From Porphyra umbilicalis (taxonomy: Eukaryota; Rhodophyta; Bangiophyceae; Bangiales; Bangiaceae), in contig KV918766.1 in the NCBI GenBank assembly GCA_002049455.2, forward strand, positions 610,579 through 674,578: a stretch of DNA of 64,000 nucleotides, in the 5' to 3' direction. Positions 1 through 11,775 of the stretch are shown here, piece after piece; position 1 is the first letter of the stretch; each line of letters opens with the position of its first letter. The notes beneath the pieces were generated by a model, which did not search any database, had not been told where the DNA came from, and saw nothing but the letters and a program-made list of their open reading frames with translations. The translations under genes were made by a program, and so were the position numbers.

Positions 1-1529
1 TCGACGCTCGGCGTGTCGCGGTCGGCGTCACAGGATGACATTAAAAAGTCGTTCCGGAAACTGGCCCGCAAGTATCACCCTGTACGTTGTATGGAGGGGG
101 CTGTGGGATGTGCGGGCGCGGTCGTTTGTGGGTGGTGAGGAGCTGCGACGGGCTAGTTGTGAGTCCAATGGACAACTTTGGAGTCGGTCGAGGAGGGGAT
201 GTGAGTTGTCATGGCCTGTGCCTCTGTTGGGCTGACCCGCGCTCGCGAGGGTCGAGCTGTGAGGCAATGGCCGCGGCGACGATCCTCTTGCGGACTGTCC
301 GGCACCTGTGTTTGAGCCATCCTCTAACATGGGTACATTGCATTCCTCAATGTTTTTTGTCTCATATATTTGGCTTTGTCTTTTCTGCTGGGTTGGTCAC
401 GTTGCTCTCTGCTTGTTTTTACCTGTGGCTCAACTTACAGGATGTGAACAAGGAAGCGTCGGCAAAGGTCAAGTTTCAGGAGCTGTCCACCGCCTATGAG
501 GTGCTGTCGGATCCAGACGTGCGGCAGCGGTATGACCAGTTTGGTGAGGCGGGCGTCAAGTCTGGGGGCGGCGGCGGCCCCGGCTTTTCGACCGACTTCG
601 GTGGTGGCTTCTCCGACCTCTTCGAGACCTTCTTTGGTGGCGGTGGCGGCGGCGGCACCCGCGGCCGCGCGTCGACTGGCCCGCAGACCGGCGATGACCT
701 GCGGCTGGACGTGGAGATCCCCTTCCAAAAGGCGGTCTTTGGCGGCGAGCACAAGCTGCGCTTTTCGCACCTGGAGAGCTGCGGCACATGCTCGGGGTCG
801 GGCGTCAAGCCCGGCTCGAGCAGCCGCACGTGCGGCACGTGCAGGGGACAGGGCAGCGTCATGCAGGTGGCGCGCACCCCAATGGGCGCCTTTCAGCAGG
901 TGACCCAGTGCCCGACATGCCGCGGGACGGGCGAGGAGGTTGACGAGTACTGCTCCGCGTGCGGTGGCAAGGGTACCAACCAGGTAACCAAGCAGTTGGT
1001 CGTCAACATCCCCGCGGGTGTGGACAGCGGCTCCCGCCTGCGCGTGCGCGGCGAGGGCGACGCGGGCTCCCGCAGCGGCCCGCCAGGCGACCTGTATGTG
1101 GTGCTGCGGGTGGCCCAGTCGACCGACTTTAAGCGCGAGGGCGTCAACACGTACGCGACGACTAAGGTCACCTACCTGGACGCTATCCTCGGCCGCAAGC
1201 TGACCGTCAAGACCGTGGACGGGCCGGTGGAGCTGGCCGTCGCGCCCGGCACCCAGCCCGGCGCGGTGCTCAAGATTGAGGGCAAGGGCGTGCCCAAGCT
1301 TGGCAACAAGACGGCTCGTGGCGACCACTTTGTCACGGTTGAGGTAACCATCCCCAAACGCCTCAATGGGGACGAGCGGGAGCTGCTGCGGGAGCTCGAC
1401 ATGATGGCCAATGGCCGCGACCGGTCCATGGCTGGGGGCGACGGGGGCGCCGCTGCCGGCGGCGCGGCAGGCTCACCAAAGAAGAAGAACAACAAGGACG
1501 GGCTGTTTGGCTTTGCGCGGAAGAAGTGA
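1..1529 (+). CDS. Type I (class A) DnaJ/Hsp40 co-chaperone, probably plastid; 5' end missing
   Basis: Hsp70 co-chaperone that delivers unfolded protein and stimulates Hsp70 ATPase. Two exons are visible: 1-81 and 441-1529. The 82-440 intron (GTACGT...TTACAG) falls exactly between P and D of the J-domain HPD motif (KYHP | DVNK), phase 0. After the J domain come a Gly/Phe region ([13 protein letters not shown]), four zinc-centre repeats ([32 protein letters not shown]) and the C-terminal client-binding domains. The tail is Lys/Gly-rich (FGFARKK). The DLFETFFGG stretch resembles cyanobacterial/plastid DnaJ, so plastid location is inferred, but any transit peptide lies outside the window. The ATG at 87 lies inside the intron and is not the start. 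The next gene is convergent. Confidence 0.93.
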
Positions 1530-2295
1530 GCTCAGCGGCGGTCTTGATGTCTTCTTTTTTGGTGGCGGCGGGTGGCCGGTAGCGGACACCAGTGTAGTTG
1601 TGCTGGGTGGGTTCATACGCGCGCGTTGGGCCTGTTACGGAATAGCAATGTCGGGCGGTCCCTGTCATATTCCACTCATGCGCTGGGAAAGCTGTTCTCA
1701 CTCTTTACCGCTTGCTTGTCACGCCTCTGTCTCTTGTTCTATGTGTTCGTGGCTGCTGATCAATGCTAAGGTAAATAGGGTCGACGACATCTTGTCGAAC
1801 GGCATCAAGGGGCTAAGCGACCGTGTTTAGAGTTGCACGGTCGAGGACAGGAGACACTAGGCACGCCGTTCAAGGTCAGCCGCTTCGCGTTCGCGGACTG
1901 AGCGCCGTGACTTCTTCACTAAAAAAACACCTTGCCCGTTCACACGTTGTTCACAAGGGGCATTAAGACGCCCAATCTTAGCCTTGTCGCACAGAGCGCA
2001 GGAGTAGGTGTGCAGGTCGAAGAAATCTACGTTGCCGCGCTGAGCGTTGGTGTTTAAAAGCAATTCACTCCGTTGTCCCGCTCGTTGACGTTGCACACGC
2101 ACGGCGTGGCCGGTTCTAATGGACACGCACGTCCTGGACTACAGTGCAGCCATCAGGAGCACGACACAAACGTAGTCGCCAGTGAAGCTCAATGCCACGC
2201 CACCACACACAACAAAGGGAGTACACACAGAACGCAGCATCCCCAAGAGGTTCAACAGTCTGGTCGGGAACGCGCTTGCCCCCCTTGCATTGCGC
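1530..2295. other. Intergenic, convergent 3' ends of DnaJ and ABCE1
   Basis: About 770 bp of lower-GC sequence serving as the 3' flanks of both neighbours. No reading frame with recognisable protein character and no repeat was seen. Confidence 0.6.
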
Positions 2296-4125
2296 TCACA
2301 CTTCGTCCGCCGTGTCGACAAAGAAGTAGTTGCCCGCAGCCTTCTGCTCCTTGTCCTTCACCGACTCAAGCTTGTTGATGCGCGGCCGGAAGTTGGTCGG
2401 GTCCCGCCGGAAGGTGATGTTGAGGGACTTGAGGAAGGCGTTCATCCCGCTGAGCAGCGGTTGTGGCTCCGTGGCCGTCGCGCTCTTGGCGGGCACGCCC
2501 TCATACACAATGACACGGTCGGCCAGGTACGTAGCCATGATGAAGTCATGCTCGATGATGTAGGCCGACGACTTCGAGTGGAGAATAAAGCGCTTGATGA
2601 CCTTGGCAGCGATAATTCTTTGTTCCGAGTCGAGGTACGCGCTCGGCTCGTCAATCAGGTAAATGTCGGCGGGCTTGCCCAGCGCCAGCACCAGGGCCAC
2701 GCGTTGCAGCTCACCGCCCGACAGGTGCTGCACGTCCTGGTCCAGCAGCTCCTCAATTCGCATCGGCCGCGTCACGTCTGACATAAACTGCGGATGCAGG
2801 TACGCGTCGCGGATCTTGATGTGTAGCAGCTGCCGCACGGTGCCGTCAAACTTGGGAGAAATCTTTTGCGGCTTGTATGACACGTTGAGGGCGGGCACGC
2901 CCTCGCCCCCATCGTCGTCGGGCTTGAGGAGGCCCGCCAGCATCCGGATAAAGGTGGTCTTCCCCGTTCCATTCTCCCCGAGCATCACCACAATCTCCGA
3001 GTCCGTAAAAGAGCCCGCTTCAACGCTAAGCTTGAAGGAGCCCAGCGTCTTGGTCATCGCCGGATAAGAGTAGAGCCGGTGCTGCTGGTCCTCCTCCTGC
3101 ACCTGCTCGGCGGTTTCGGCAATGCGGAAAGTCAGCGACACGGCACGGAAGCGGAGGTTCTCCGTCGGGATGAAGCCCGCCAGGAAGATGTTGATACCCT
3201 CGCGCACGCCCGACGGCAGCGTCACCACCCCATACGCACCGGGCTTCCCATACAAACAGCAGATAAAGTCGGAGAGGTAGTCGAGGACGGCCAGGTCGTG
3301 CTCCACAACGACCACATACGTTTCCGGCGTGATGTGCACCAAGTCGCGAATCACCTTGGCCGCTTGTAACCGTTGCCGCACGTCTAGGTAGGACGACGGC
3401 TCGTCAATCATGTACACGTCCGCCTGTTGCACGGCCGTGACCGCCAACGCAAATCGTTGCAGCTCGCCGCCCGACAACACCGACACGTCTCGGTCCGCCA
3501 CTGTCTCCAAGTCGAGCTCTGCGATGAGATGGTCCATCACATTGCGCTCATCCTGCCGTTTGAGGATGTCGCCGACGGTGCCCTTGACGGCGCGGGGGAT
3601 TTGATCAACGTACTGGGGTTTGATTTTGGCCTTGAGGTTGTCCTCGAGGACACGGGTGAAGTAGTTTTGCAACTCGGAGCCGCGAAAGTTGGTGAGAATC
3701 TCCTCCCAGTCAGGTGGCGCGTCCCAGCGGCCAAGGTTGGGCTTCAGCTTGGCGGCGAGCACCTTCAGGGCGGTGGACTTGCCGATGCCATTGGTGCCAA
3801 CCAAACCGAGTACCTGCCCAGGGCGAGGCATGGGGAGCCGGTGGAGCTTGAAGCTGTTGGCCCCATATCGGTGCACCGTGTCCTTGTCCAGGTCCTTCGG
3901 CAGGTTGATGATCTGGATTGCGTCAAAGGGGCACTTCTTCACGCAGATACCGCAGCCGATGCAGAGCGTCTCGGAGATGAAGGCAATCTTGTCTTTGGAC
4001 GTGACCTCAATGCACAGCTTGCCCATGCGGACGACCGGGCAGCCCTTGCGGCACTCCTTCCCACATCGCTTCGGCTTGCATCTGTCCGCGCTGACAATGG
4101 CGATACGGGTCAGCTTATCCGACAT
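2296..4125 (-). CDS. ABCE1: ABCE1/RLI1 ribosome-recycling Fe-S ATPase
   Basis: Essential cytosolic ATPase that splits ribosomes after termination and acts in initiation. It is 609 aa and intronless. The start is the [11 protein letters not shown] methionine at 4125; an upstream in-frame ATG would add 45 low-complexity residues absent from the family. Two N-terminal 4Fe-4S motifs are visible ([14 protein letters not shown] with a later C, and [11 protein letters not shown]). NBD1 has Walker [10 protein letters not shown] near residue 110, signature [10 protein letters not shown] and Walker [15 protein letters not shown]2 has [19 protein letters not shown] and [11 protein letters not shown]. 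All catalytic motifs are intact and the length is normal for the family. Confidence 0.98.
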   Translation of the reverse strand: MSDKLTRIAIVSADRCKPKRCGKECRKGCPVVRMGKLCIEVTSKDKIAFISETLCIGCGICVKKCPFDAIQIINLPKDLDKDTVHRYGANSFKLHRLPMPRPGQVLGLVGTNGIGKSTALKVLAAKLKPNLGRWDAPPDWEEILTNFRGSELQNYFTRVLEDNLKAKIKPQYVDQIPRAVKGTVGDILKRQDERNVMDHLIAELDLETVADRDVSVLSGGELQRFALAVTAVQQADVYMIDEPSSYLDVRQRLQAAKVIRDLVHITPETYVVVVEHDLAVLDYLSDFICCLYGKPGAYGVVTLPSGVREGINIFLAGFIPTENLRFRAVSLTFRIAETAEQVQEEDQQHRLYSYPAMTKTLGSFKLSVEAGSFTDSEIVVMLGENGTGKTTFIRMLAGLLKPDDDGGEGVPALNVSYKPQKISPKFDGTVRQLLHIKIRDAYLHPQFMSDVTRPMRIEELLDQDVQHLSGGELQRVALVLALGKPADIYLIDEPSAYLDSEQRIIAAKVIKRFILHSKSSAYIIEHDFIMATYLADRVIVYEGVPAKSATATEPQPLLSGMNAFLKSLNITFRRDPTNFRPRINKLESVKDKEQKAAGNYFFVDTADEV

Positions 4126-6644
4126 GGTGGCGGCACGGCGCGGCCGCCACCCAGACCGTGACGGGGGGAGTCGGCGGGCCGCAACGTCAAGCGCCAAAGG
4201 GGGGCGCGACGCACGGCCTAGAGCACCACAGCTGCCACAACTCGCACTGCCGCCGACCAATACTCAGCGACCAACAGCTACGCGCCGCAGCAGCAACAGC
4301 GTCGCTAAGCAGGGACTCGACACACCAGAGGAGACGGAGACAGACAACGGCAGCACTATGACCCAGTGCTGGCAGCGCATAGCCAAAACGGCGGAGGAGC
4401 CACAGCAAAGGCGTGTCGACGACGAGGGCACCGTCGGACCAAGTGAAACATTACACACACCGCATGAGGACTACTTATGACGAACCCAAATAGATCGATG
4501 CATGAATTGCTCGCCATCTGACATCTGGATCGATCATGGGCCTGCGAAGCGGCTCCTCGCGTCGTCTCTTTCCCCCACAGCACGTTGTCAAATTGGGTCA
4601 CGGAGAACTTAAAATATATGCGAACCGTGAGAGGTCGTGAGAGAAATGTTTTTCCATGCAGCAAACCTCGTGACACCATCCTCGCAAATGTCGCTGTGTC
4701 GATCTCTAAAAGGCTCTGTCTGAGAAGGCTTTCTGACACCCCCAGAGACCTTCTTACCCCACCCACCTGGTCACCCCTACCCATGTGCGTACTCGTCTAC
4801 TCCCAATAGCTGCGGGCACCGCCCAACCACGGACACTTGTGCTTGCCTCCTTTCCTGTCCTCTCCCACTCCTTTCTCCTGCTGGCAGGGGGGGGGGGGGC
4901 GAGGGGGGCTGCACATACATGCCGAGGGGGTCGGGGAGGATGGGGGCGCAAACGGTGTCGCTAGAGTGGGACGGCTGCTGGCATTGCCGTGCAGAGCTCT
5001 GGCAGGGTCATGGGGCAGGTCCTCCTTGCGCGATCAAACGGCACCCTTCACACCCAGTTCAAGGCAGACTTGGCGTACACAGTATGCATTCTTGCGGGCA
5101 CATGGAGACCTCTGCTCGGACGCCTCACCGTCGTAGCTTGTGTCAGCCAGACTTTGTTCAGTACCTGTTGGCATGATAGTCTGCTACCAATGGGGACCCA
5201 GGATGCGCCCCCGGTCAACCGGGCAGCCAACCAGCGGGCTGGAAAACGTCAAGCCTTGTGCTTGGGGATAGCGGGGCGATTAATAATAATTCGAAGTGCT
5301 GGGCGGCGCCAATGCGCGCCCTCGGCATGTGTGCAGGTGACTGCCATGCTGCCCCCAGCCCCGCTCCTGGCTGCCGCCCAAGTGCACAAGTGCTGCCAAC
5401 ATCCCCGCTCGCTCTCCTGGCCGACCGCTCGGCCCACCCTCCTGGCGGACCGCCCCGCCCACCCTCTGGTCGACCGCCCCACCCACCCTCCTGGCCGGAA
5501 GCCCCGGCCACCCTCTGTTCGATCGCCCCGCCCACCCTCCTGCCGACCGCCCTCGTTCCTGTCGTATTCTTATCTGCATCCCCTCCATCCCACGCATTCT
5601 CTCCAGCTCGCACGGGGGCGGGGGGGAGTCACTCTACGACGGGCCGGACGACGTTTGCAGTCGCTGGACTAGTGGTGGTGGCGATTGGGTGGGGATCCAC
5701 ACTGGCGCAGTGTGGATAGTGTGACGCGCGCGGTGGGTGGGTGGTGGATGGGTTGGATGAACTGACCACGTACTTCTTTTTCGTGTTCGCTCGCCCGTCC
5801 CCCATGTATCCTTACCATGCATATGTGCGATGGCTTCCTCTTTCTTGGCTTCTGTTTCTTTGCAAACCAATGGGTGTTGCTGACATCGAAGTCGAGTAAC
5901 TTGTGTCATACGCACATGCATGCGTGGTGTCCGCGAGTCGCTGACATGGTGAGCTTGCTGTTGTCCGGTGGCCTGTAGCTCTGTCAGAGTTTGCGGCTGT
6001 GTGCAGTTAGCTACATGTCTGCGTGACTCTGTAGCACACCGTGGCTTTCTTATCGATTTCGTGTCTGCTCTGCCACCCGTGCCCGCGCCGAGCAACAATA
6101 AAGCGACCGTGTCTTTCAATGCATCTTTGGCATGTATCCTCAATGCTGGCCGGTGTCACATCCTTTCCTCCGTCAGGGTCTTGCTCCACTTCTTCCCCGA
6201 GACCTCCGAGGGATCATTGCGGCGAGTCTCGCAACATATGTCTCGAAGGATGTGAACTTCTCCTTAAAGATTGGGCAAAGAGGAGTTATGTACTCATTTT
6301 CGATCTCTCTCTGAACGCAAAGGGGTCGAGCAGCAATACGGTTCGGCCTTGTTGCAGATACCTTGGAACCTGACACGAGATTTCATCAACGCGCTGTGCC
6401 ATCCAGTCGTGCCAGTTTTGGCAAACCACGTACCTCTGCACACTACGCCTCACGTGGCATCAGCGCTCCCCGCGGATGGTTGGTTCCCGATTTCTTCCCG
6501 GGAGGTTTGCAAGCGCAGTCGACGCTGGCTCTCTGCGACGGCGTCTGTCAGCCGTGAACGGTGTGCGCTCCTGGCGGGGCGGTTAAACCGCCCGCTCCTC
6601 CGTCAACCACTCCACGCCCATTCTCAATCAACGGCAGAGCCACT
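4126..6644. other. Intergenic upstream of ABCE1
   Basis: About 2.5 kb. It holds the presumed ABCE1 promoter side, a G12 run near 4887, and the degenerate C-rich tandem repeat listed separately. Frames here are short and unlike known proteins. Confidence 0.5.
5405..5560. repeat. Degenerate C-rich tandem repeat, ~24-bp period
   Basis: Five to six imperfect units built on CCGCCC(C)ACCCTCCTGG with GACCG spacers. Units vary by substitutions and small indels, so this is an old minisatellite rather than a fresh array. Confidence 0.6.
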
Positions 6645-7442
6645 TTACACGCGCACCCCCCCCCCCTCATCCCTATCCTCCATTTCCCCCGTCGCCTGCG
6701 TCACAATGTTTGTAACACCGTATCCAAGGTACGGCCCGACGACGGTCGTCAGCAAGTTAATTCGACCCCGGTCGACGCCGGCGCTCGCCGTAAAAGCGCC
6801 GACAAGGATGATGCCAAAGCCGGCCAAGCCGACCAGCCGGCCGACAACTACCACCCACGTCTTGCACGAGCCGTGTTGGGTAAACGTTGCCGCGTCGCTG
6901 GCACCTTGTACGAGAAACGAAAACCACAACGCGGCCACCGCGACTGCAAAGCGCACGGCGCACACGTCGGAGTCGTCGCACACGGGGCTCGGCTCAATCT
7001 CCGCGTTGCCGCCGGGCGCCGACCAGCCGCCGGTGGCGCCCCCCCCAGCCGCATGATAGAATAGGGGCAGGGCGCCCGCCACCCCCCCAACGACTCCGAG
7101 CAGCAACGCGCAAACGATGGTCGTCCACTTGGCGCGGCTCTTCTGTCCAAAGCACATCCCCGACGCCGAAACGATCGCCTCAGAGCCGGCGTAGAACGCG
7201 GCCGCGAGCGTCGTCCGGGAGCCCACGCCCCGGTATGCCACCGCGTCGAGGCCCCCGTCTACGAGAAGGAGACCGTTGAGGAGGAGAGAGGCGATCACGA
7301 CCAGGGTGGTGGTTGACCAGTGGCGCCACCGCAATATGAGGACGGAAGGGAAGATGAGGGCGAGTGCACAAACCGTGACGGTATTCGTCAATGTATCGTT
7401 TAGCAGACGACCCATCGTAGCCGGGAGGTTGTAGAGTGGCAA
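6645..7442 (-). CDS. Unrecognised multipass membrane protein
   Basis: 265 aa, single exon, product not recognised. Hydrophobic stretches suggest about six transmembrane segments: near residues 20-37, 45-62, 107-130, 163-182, 195-217 and 225-245. The loop between the third and fourth (about 131-162) is Gly/Pro-rich and carries two cysteines (SPVCDDSDVCAV). An internal methionine (MGRLLNDTL, codon ending at 7415) is an equally good start, nine residues in. The C terminus is acidic (EMEDRDEGGG). Regular hydrophobic spacing over the whole length argues for a real gene; function is unknown. Confidence 0.6.
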   Translation of the reverse strand: MPLYNLPATMGRLLNDTLTNTVTVCALALIFPSVLILRWRHWSTTTLVVIASLLLNGLLLVDGGLDAVAYRGVGSRTTLAAAFYAGSEAIVSASGMCFGQKSRAKWTTIVCALLLGVVGGVAGALPLFYHAAGGGATGGWSAPGGNAEIEPSPVCDDSDVCAVRFAVAVAALWFSFLVQGASDAATFTQHGSCKTWVVVVGRLVGLAGFGIILVGAFTASAGVDRGRINLLTTVVGPYLGYGVTNIVTQATGEMEDRDEGGGVRV

Positions 7443-8948
7443 ACCTAGCAGCAGGGGGGTTGCAGAGTGGCAAACCGAACGCTAAAGACAGCAACGGATC
7501 GCGTCGGTCGAGACACAGGGGGAGTGGGCGTGGACCGCGTGTGTTGCTGTTGTGGTCGGAAAGAGGTGCGGCTGGGCTGAGCGCCCGAAAGGCGCCGGTT
7601 GCTTCATTGCTCTCCCTGGAGCAGAGACACGGAGGGGCTCTGGAAACTCACACAGCATGGTGTCAGGCGGTGCCGGTGAGTCAAGCCATGAATCTGACTG
7701 TGAAGGAGGTACGGAGCGGGTGTGGCGGCATGCGTTGGGCGGCAGGCCCATGAGCAGTTGGCGCCCCCCCCTCCGCTCATCTCCCTTTGGCCTCTCCGCT
7801 GTATACCAATGGTAGAATTCACTGCTGGCACTTCTACGTACCCGCGCTCCAGTGCGTCGGACGGCAGATAGTTGCGCCGGCTCGTCCCGGCCAGGCCTCC
7901 TGACGGCAAACCGCAACAATGACAGATGCACGGCGCGTTCCCGCCATGATTGGGGTGGGTGACGCCAAACACTGAGCGAAGGGCACCTGAATGCTCCACA
8001 GCGAGGCCCACGTGGCCGCCAGTCTTCGACTTCCACCTCATCCTTGAGGTGGGCAGCGGTCGGCGCGGCTCGCTGGTTGATCTCGTATGCATTGTGTCAG
8101 CGCCGCCGCACAGTGGTAGGGATCATCCCTACCGGCACATGATGTGCCACCGATATACCTAAGTTAGTCGAATTACCTTTCATTGTCAAGAAAATATTGA
8201 ACGATATGACACCATTTTTGAGCGACTAAAGCGAAAAACTATGTTTCTGTTTGTTGGCGCGTAAATTTCGCTTGGCTTCTTTTTCAGCGCTCACATTTGT
8301 ACATGTAGACTGAACGCGCACCCAGGGCAAGATGGAAACCCACGCGCTAGGTGTTGGTCTGTGTTTGTCACGAGCAGGTGAGCAGGAATGAGACACGGTC
8401 ATCGTCGAAAAGGAGAGTGGCCGCCTCTCTCCGGTTTTCAAGACGCTCAGACACCCGCTCCAGTTCGGCATGAAACGGGCTTTTCAAACCCATGATCGGT
8501 GGCAACGGAATTGCGATGAAATGCTTGCCCGAAATAATCTTTTGCACCCCTCTGCGTACTGGGCAGGAATTGTTGTTTCTGTCGCTCGATCTTGCTGATG
8601 TCATTGAGCGAGCGGGACCCTCCCACGACGTCGGGAAGTTGCAGAAAGAGGAGTGGCGTACAGTGCAGCGTCACTAGCACGCCAGGCTGTGAAAACTTGG
8701 ACGCTGGTCCTCAACTTTGCTCCACGTGGTTGCCGGGGAGGCCGTCGTGGGTTTGCCGCGAGCCCGCGGCGCCACGGATGCACTACATCTCACCGCGTGA
8801 ACGTGTCAAAGTCATCACACGTCGGGTGAGCTCGTCACAGTCATCGCACGCCGGATGTATGGCTCATGTCATTGTAGCCGTCGACGGGCGTCAGCACCCG
8901 CCCGCGCCCGCCCCACTCCCCACCGGTACGGGCACACTCACACCCGGT

Positions 8949-9060
8949 CCGAGACACGATGTTTCCAATGTGGCGCCGAGTTTGTGTCGCCACAATGTGA
9001 CACCACGTGGCTTGGGGGCCAAGCCATGTGGCGCCACAAACTCAGATCGTGGTGTCTCGG
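8949..9060. repeat. Imperfect inverted repeat
   Basis: The left arm begins CCGAGACACGAT and ends GTGGCTTGG at 9015; the right arm begins CCAAGCCATGTGG at 9019 and ends GGTGTCTCGG. The arms also share a TTTGTG(T/G)CGCCACA block but differ by small insertions. The centre is three G residues. This could be a fold-back element relic; no clear target duplication was found. Confidence 0.5.
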
Positions 9061-10119
9061 ACTGGGGGTCATCACGGTGCTCGGATCTCCTGCAATTGTC
9101 CCGAATTCTACCTTTTAGTATTTGAACGCAAACCTGTGCAATGCTCGCGCAAACGTTGCGGCTCGGTGGAAAGGTTGTCGTGCCGGCTGCCTCTTCTCTT
9201 TCATGCGCGAGGAAAACTGAAGGGGACGCCACCCGGAGGCCGGGCGCCAAACTCGAAACAATGAGTGGAACAGAACGTTTCGAGTGCGACGTAGCTCTTC
9301 TGATGCAGGGTATCGAGAGGTGCATTCAAACAAACCAAAGTCAACCAAACGTTCTTATTGAATGCAACGGTCTGAGATGACGGTAGGTTGGATTCAACAT
9401 CCACGCGGAGTCCACGTGTCAGCATAGGACGAACTTAGCTTACAAGGAGCCATTCTGGCGCCTCAGTGCAGGCAACCGAAGTACATAGTCTGGTTGTTCT
9501 CAGCTACAGTAGGCTGCCTTCTTCTCGCTCACAGAGGTAAGCCAGTCCAGACGGTGAGCCACCAACCGCACCGCTGCCACAGCCACACTCTCACAACAAT
9601 GCGACACCACGCCTCAACGCCTCCACGCCCCCGAGATGCGGAGCCCTCGCTCCCCCACGCCCCCGCGCCCCCGCGCCGCCGCGCCCTCGTGCCCCCGTGG
9701 CGTCGTGCCCCCGTCTACCTGCTTCTACAGTTCATGATCTCAAAGCGCAACGTCACGTTAACTTAGCTGGGGCCATATGCTGGTTCTTCTCTCCATCTCC
9801 GTGTCGTCCTGTGCCTGCCTGCGCTCTTATTGTTGATGCCCCTTGCCCCTCCACGTCTCATCGAGGGGCGGCGTGTCCTTACCAGTGCGTGCCGTCACAC
9901 AGGTCTCGGATGGCAGGGTTTCCCGCCAACACTTAGGAGCGGCAGAGGTGTCTACGAGGCCAGGCTCTCGGCTGCGGGGGTGGAAAGCGCCATCCACGGC
10001 ATGATTGGCGGAAGAACGTGGGAAGCGTCCACCTGGGGCCAATCCAACCTTGAATACGCGACTAGGTGTCACAGAAATTACCAACGGGGCACTTTGTAAA
10101 TATTCAATTCCAGGCACGT

Positions 10120-10610
10120 GAGTGCAATACCCTGGCCTTCAGGGCGGTGGCGCGCTCGGCAACACATCGACACCAGGCACGCCGGCCGGCTCCATAGCCG
10201 CGAGCGCGCACGGGGGAACATACAGCCACGTTGCCGTGGCGGGGGGGGCGTGCGCCGGGGAAAGGGGTGCCGCTGCCGCCACCGCAGCGGCGGCGGCCCG
10301 CCAGCGTCGCGCGACGCCCACGGGAGGCGCCTTCACTCCGCCGCGCAGCGCACCCGCGCACGGCGGGCGGGGCGGCTGACACGGCGCACGGGCGGGCGGG
10401 TGGGACCGACCGCCGCGCGACGGGGCGCCTCTAACCGCGCCGCTAAGTGGCGTCAGAAAGCTCCTATGGGCCGCCGCAACAGAAGCCGGCGCGCCGGCAC
10501 GATCAGCCGCGGGTCATCGTGGGCGCGTCGAAACCCGGAAAGTCGCTGCGCGCGGTTTCCGGGCGCAACTCAGGGCGGTGGGGGGGGCAGGGGGGGGGGG
10601 GCCCTGTGAC
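10120..10610. other. GC-rich island with unresolved coding potential
   Basis: A sharply GC-rich block inside more balanced sequence. The plus frame from 10122 to 10379 starts MQYPGLQGGGALG and is Gly/Ala/Thr-rich, like low-complexity N termini elsewhere here, but it has no domain. It may be an exon of an unrecognised gene or a CpG-type regulatory island. Confidence 0.2.
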
Positions 10611-11775
10611 CCCTGTGGCAGGACAGTCCTTCTCAGCCACGTAACTTCATTTGCTTTTCGCATCATCTCGACCCTTCCAACACTGACACGCCCTCAGATC
10701 CCTGAGGACACGAATGCAGACTGCCACCTCTGAAACTGAGAGCAAGTCTCGTGATCTAAGTATATGGATGCATCACTACACATTGAGAGCACGCTGTCCG
10801 TCTGGCCAGGGAATAGAATTCAACGTTAACGTTGACATGAATTTACCTTGAATGCATCGCCTGTCCAGGTATTTTGTTGAATCTCGCAACCCTGGTCTGA
10901 TGCCGTTAACCAACACGCGTGGGTCGGATAGTTTGTTTTGTCTCGAGGCGTCGTGTGTATTGAACAGCCCTTCTTCGTGGCAAACCACGCCTTCCACTTC
11001 GTTCCCGGCGTGGCCGGCTCGGGGATGGTTGAATGTGGACTGTACAGGATGTACTGTATCGCCTCCGCTTTCGCACGTCGTTCAATTGGTGACCGTCTGG
11101 CTCCACGGGAAAGCAGCCGATCGATCCGGCTTACTTCCACTCGAAGGCGTCTATTGGTCGAAGGAGGACGATCGTACAGGTTCATATCGTTGACGTTCCT
11201 CTTCGTCCCGTCGATCGCTCCATGCTACGGTCTCTAAGAAGAAGGAACCGCTCTGATTGGCCAACTCCGGACGACGCTCGACTCACAGGCGCACCCTATT
11301 CGCCGTCTCCCCGTGGTATCTCGATCTCAGTTTGGCTGAAGTAGCCAATCCAAGTGACCTGCACTCCCATCGCTGGATTCGTGACGAAGGCCTCCGTCGA
11401 CCACACGGCGGGGCAGCTTCAGCTCAACCTCGTCCCACCGCGTGGCCGCAGCGTGTGGCTCTCGTTGGTAGAGTGAGGTGCCCCGACGCTGCCCGGCCCG
11501 CCTCCCCGCCGCCCTGCGCACCGACCGGCGGGCCGCGACTTTTCCCGGTGCGCGCGAGACGAACGGTGCGTGCAGGGACAGGCGTCTCTTCCGACACCGT
11601 CGTTCGCCGCCCGCACGACTGATCGCCTCCCCCGTCACGCTCCCGTTTTCCCGCCTCTGCTTTTGTGTGTGTGAGCTTGGCAGCCGCCGAGCCTGGCGCT
11701 TTCTTCGACTTCACCCCTCCACCCCCCACTCCACGCCCTTCCCCCCCCGCCCTCGCGGCCACGCACGCGACGACG

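Larger units (their letters stand above)
7443..11775. other. Long gene-poor stretch
   Basis: About 4.3 kb without a recognisable gene. It contains an imperfect inverted repeat (8949-9060), a direct near-repeat around 8805-8855 (GTCAAAGTCATCACACGTCG / GTCACAGTCATCGCACGCCG), a GC-rich island (10120-10610) and, at its right end, the ferrochelatase 5' flank. Frames of 100-180 codons exist but none resembles a protein family. Confidence 0.5.

Noticed and set aside
10821..10834. Perfect 14-bp palindrome CAACGTTAACGTTG
   Set aside because: A single short palindrome in intergenic DNA without partners or context is not informative.
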